A stretch of DNA of 32,971 bases from an uncultured Acidobacteriota bacterium (GTDB lineage Bacteria; Acidobacteriota; Blastocatellia; RBC074), in assembly GCA_902825875.1 (NCBI GenBank), contig CADECP010000056.1, forward strand, positions 1 through 32,971. Reading direction: 5' to 3'. Below, in pieces: positions 32,293 through 32,971 of the stretch. The stretch's first letter is position 1, and the number at the start of each line of letters is the position of its first letter. The notes below the pieces were generated by a model. That model saw only the letters and a program-made list of their open reading frames with translations. It searched no databases and had not been told where the DNA came from. Position numbers and translations under genes: made by a program.

Positions 32293-32557
32293 GGGGGAAA
32301 CTGCTGCTCAAGCACCTCTGTTTGTAAAGACGTTTCAAACCGATGATTAAACGCAATTCCAACCATTTCAGACAGATGCCAGCCGATGGCACACCGCCGG
32401 ATGCTTGCGTGGTTTGCAAGTTGTTGAATCAGCAAGCCATATCCGGCCTGGCTGGTAACGCAACCAGCCATCCGCATCTGCCAATCCCAACGAAAGGAGG
32501 TGATACCCGCAATCAAACTTGTAACTTGCCCGATTCAGTACGCTTACTCACCGCGCG
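32293..32557 (+). promoter_or_regulatory. CRISPR leader
   Basis: About 265 bp between cas2 and the first repeat, with no credible gene. Features seen are a perfect 8-bp inverted repeat tggctggt/accagcca (32449-32470) and gaaaggaggtgat (32492-32504), which equals the complement of the standard 16S rRNA 3' end but has no reading frame behind it. The last 11 bp complete a 16-bp palindrome with the start of repeat 1. The leader should hold the array promoter and integration-host or Cas1-2 docking sites; none could be assigned firmly. Confidence 0.75.
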
Positions 32558-32562
32558 GTGAG
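32547..32562. promoter_or_regulatory. Palindrome across the leader-repeat junction
   Basis: ctcaccgcgcggtgag is a perfect 16-bp palindrome. Its right end is the first five bases of repeat 1 (gtgag, from 32558) and its left end is leader. It sits exactly where Cas1-Cas2 makes its first integration cut. Confidence 0.6.
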
Positions 32563-32971
32563 AGTTCCTTTGATGCCGTCAGGCGTTGAGCACCTAATTT
32601 CCCTGTCAGTTATTTTGACCAATCAATGGTGAGAGTTCCTTTGATGCCGTCAGGCGTTGAGCACAAGGGCTTTTCCAGCGATTGCAGGCGGAGTTGGCAG
32701 ACAGTGAGAGTTCCTTTGATGCCGTCAGGCGTTGAGCACGGCCGGGCCAGCTTCGGGCGCTCCTGCCGCTCCTAGTGAGAGTTCCTTTGATGCCGTCAGG
32801 CGTTGAGCACGAACGGGCTTCGCAATCCATCATCGCGGGAACTATGTGAGAGTTCCTTTGATGCCGTCAGGCGTTGAGCACATTTCGGGCTAAGCGTTGT
32901 CTTGAATGTCCTTAAGGTGAGAGTTCCTTTGATGCCGTCAGGCGTTGAGCACACAGCCTGCTTGGAGCCGA
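32558..32971 (+). CRISPR. CRISPR array, six identical 36-bp repeats, open at the right edge
   Basis: The repeat is gtgagagttcctttgatg followed by ccgtcaggcgttgagcac. Copies start at 32558, 32629, 32704, 32775, 32846 and 32917; all six are identical. Spacers are 35, 39, 35, 35 and 35 bp, and a sixth begins at 32953 and is cut by the window end. The forward transcript can fold ctttgatgcc against ggcgttgag around gtca using G-U pairs, while the reverse transcript cannot, which fits transcription away from cas2. None of the spacers visibly matches the rest of the window. Perfect repeat identity and the adjacent cas2 and leader mark this as the young, leader-proximal end. Confidence 0.98.

Noticed and set aside
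32343..32561. 72-aa open frame in the CRISPR leader
   Set aside because: It ends in the first repeat, has no Shine-Dalgarno at its start, and reads through the leader inverted repeat.
32606..32833. 75-aa minus-strand frame with repeated peptide
   Set aside because: It is simply the translation of CRISPR repeats and spacers.

Overview
The window looks like a chromosomal piece of an Acidobacteriota bacterium, probably close to Solibacter or Blastocatellia. This is inferred from protein style, not from a marker tree. The evidence is a very large TonB-dependent receptor with an N-terminal carboxypeptidase-regulatory-like domain, a secreted c-type cytochrome ending in the 'Solibacter C-terminal' (TIGR03437-like) domain, a winged-helix-like/TM regulator of a type common in that phylum, and Tat-exported enolase-superfamily enzymes. 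Base composition is fairly GC-rich with strong third-position bias, which creates many long antisense shadow ORFs. The intergenic regions are full of dispersed inverted repeats.

Layout. 1-4.3 kb: a small membrane protein (-), an L-lactate permease (+), a MmcQ/YjbR protein (+) and a membrane-anchored regulator-like protein (-). 4.5-11.8 kb: an outer-membrane TonB receptor followed by three tandem mandelate racemase/muconate lactonizing enzyme paralogues, plausibly an uptake and catabolism unit for a sugar acid or similar compound. 12-19.4 kb: a class A penicillin-binding protein, a DUF4097-like secreted beta-repeat protein (-) and a large secreted di-haem protein. 19.6-21.8 kb: recA, then selD. 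selD is a selenoprotein gene: codon 14 is an in-frame TGA in the catalytic Cys/Sec position, followed by a SECIS-like hairpin. The obvious ORF would miss its first 50 codons.

22.3-33 kb: a complete type I CRISPR-Cas locus of the MYXAN/DevTRS kind. The order is WYL regulator, cas6, cas3, cas8 (Csx13/DevT), cas7 (DevR), cas5 (DevS), a cas4-cas1 fusion, cas2, a leader of about 265 bp, and at least six identical 36-bp repeats running off the right edge. The genes are co-directional and mostly overlap by 4 bp (ATGA), so they form one translationally coupled operon. cas8 has a strong internal Shine-Dalgarno and ATG that would yield a separate small subunit (Cas11).

The most unusual feature is that the cas4-cas1 gene carries two different dispersed palindromic elements in frame. 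One is an element with 8-bp periodicity, making a 75-residue low-complexity linker between the Cas4 and Cas1 domains. The same architecture occurs after recA and at the window's left edge. The other is a REP-like palindrome inside the Cas1 domain, and a second copy lies about 220 bp upstream of the operon. Because 8 is not a multiple of 3, copy-number slippage in the first element would switch Cas1 off while leaving Cas4, so phase-variable spacer acquisition is a testable possibility. The interference genes (cas3 to cas5) look less GC-rich than the flanking WYL-cas6 and cas4-1/cas2 genes, suggesting a modular, transferred origin.
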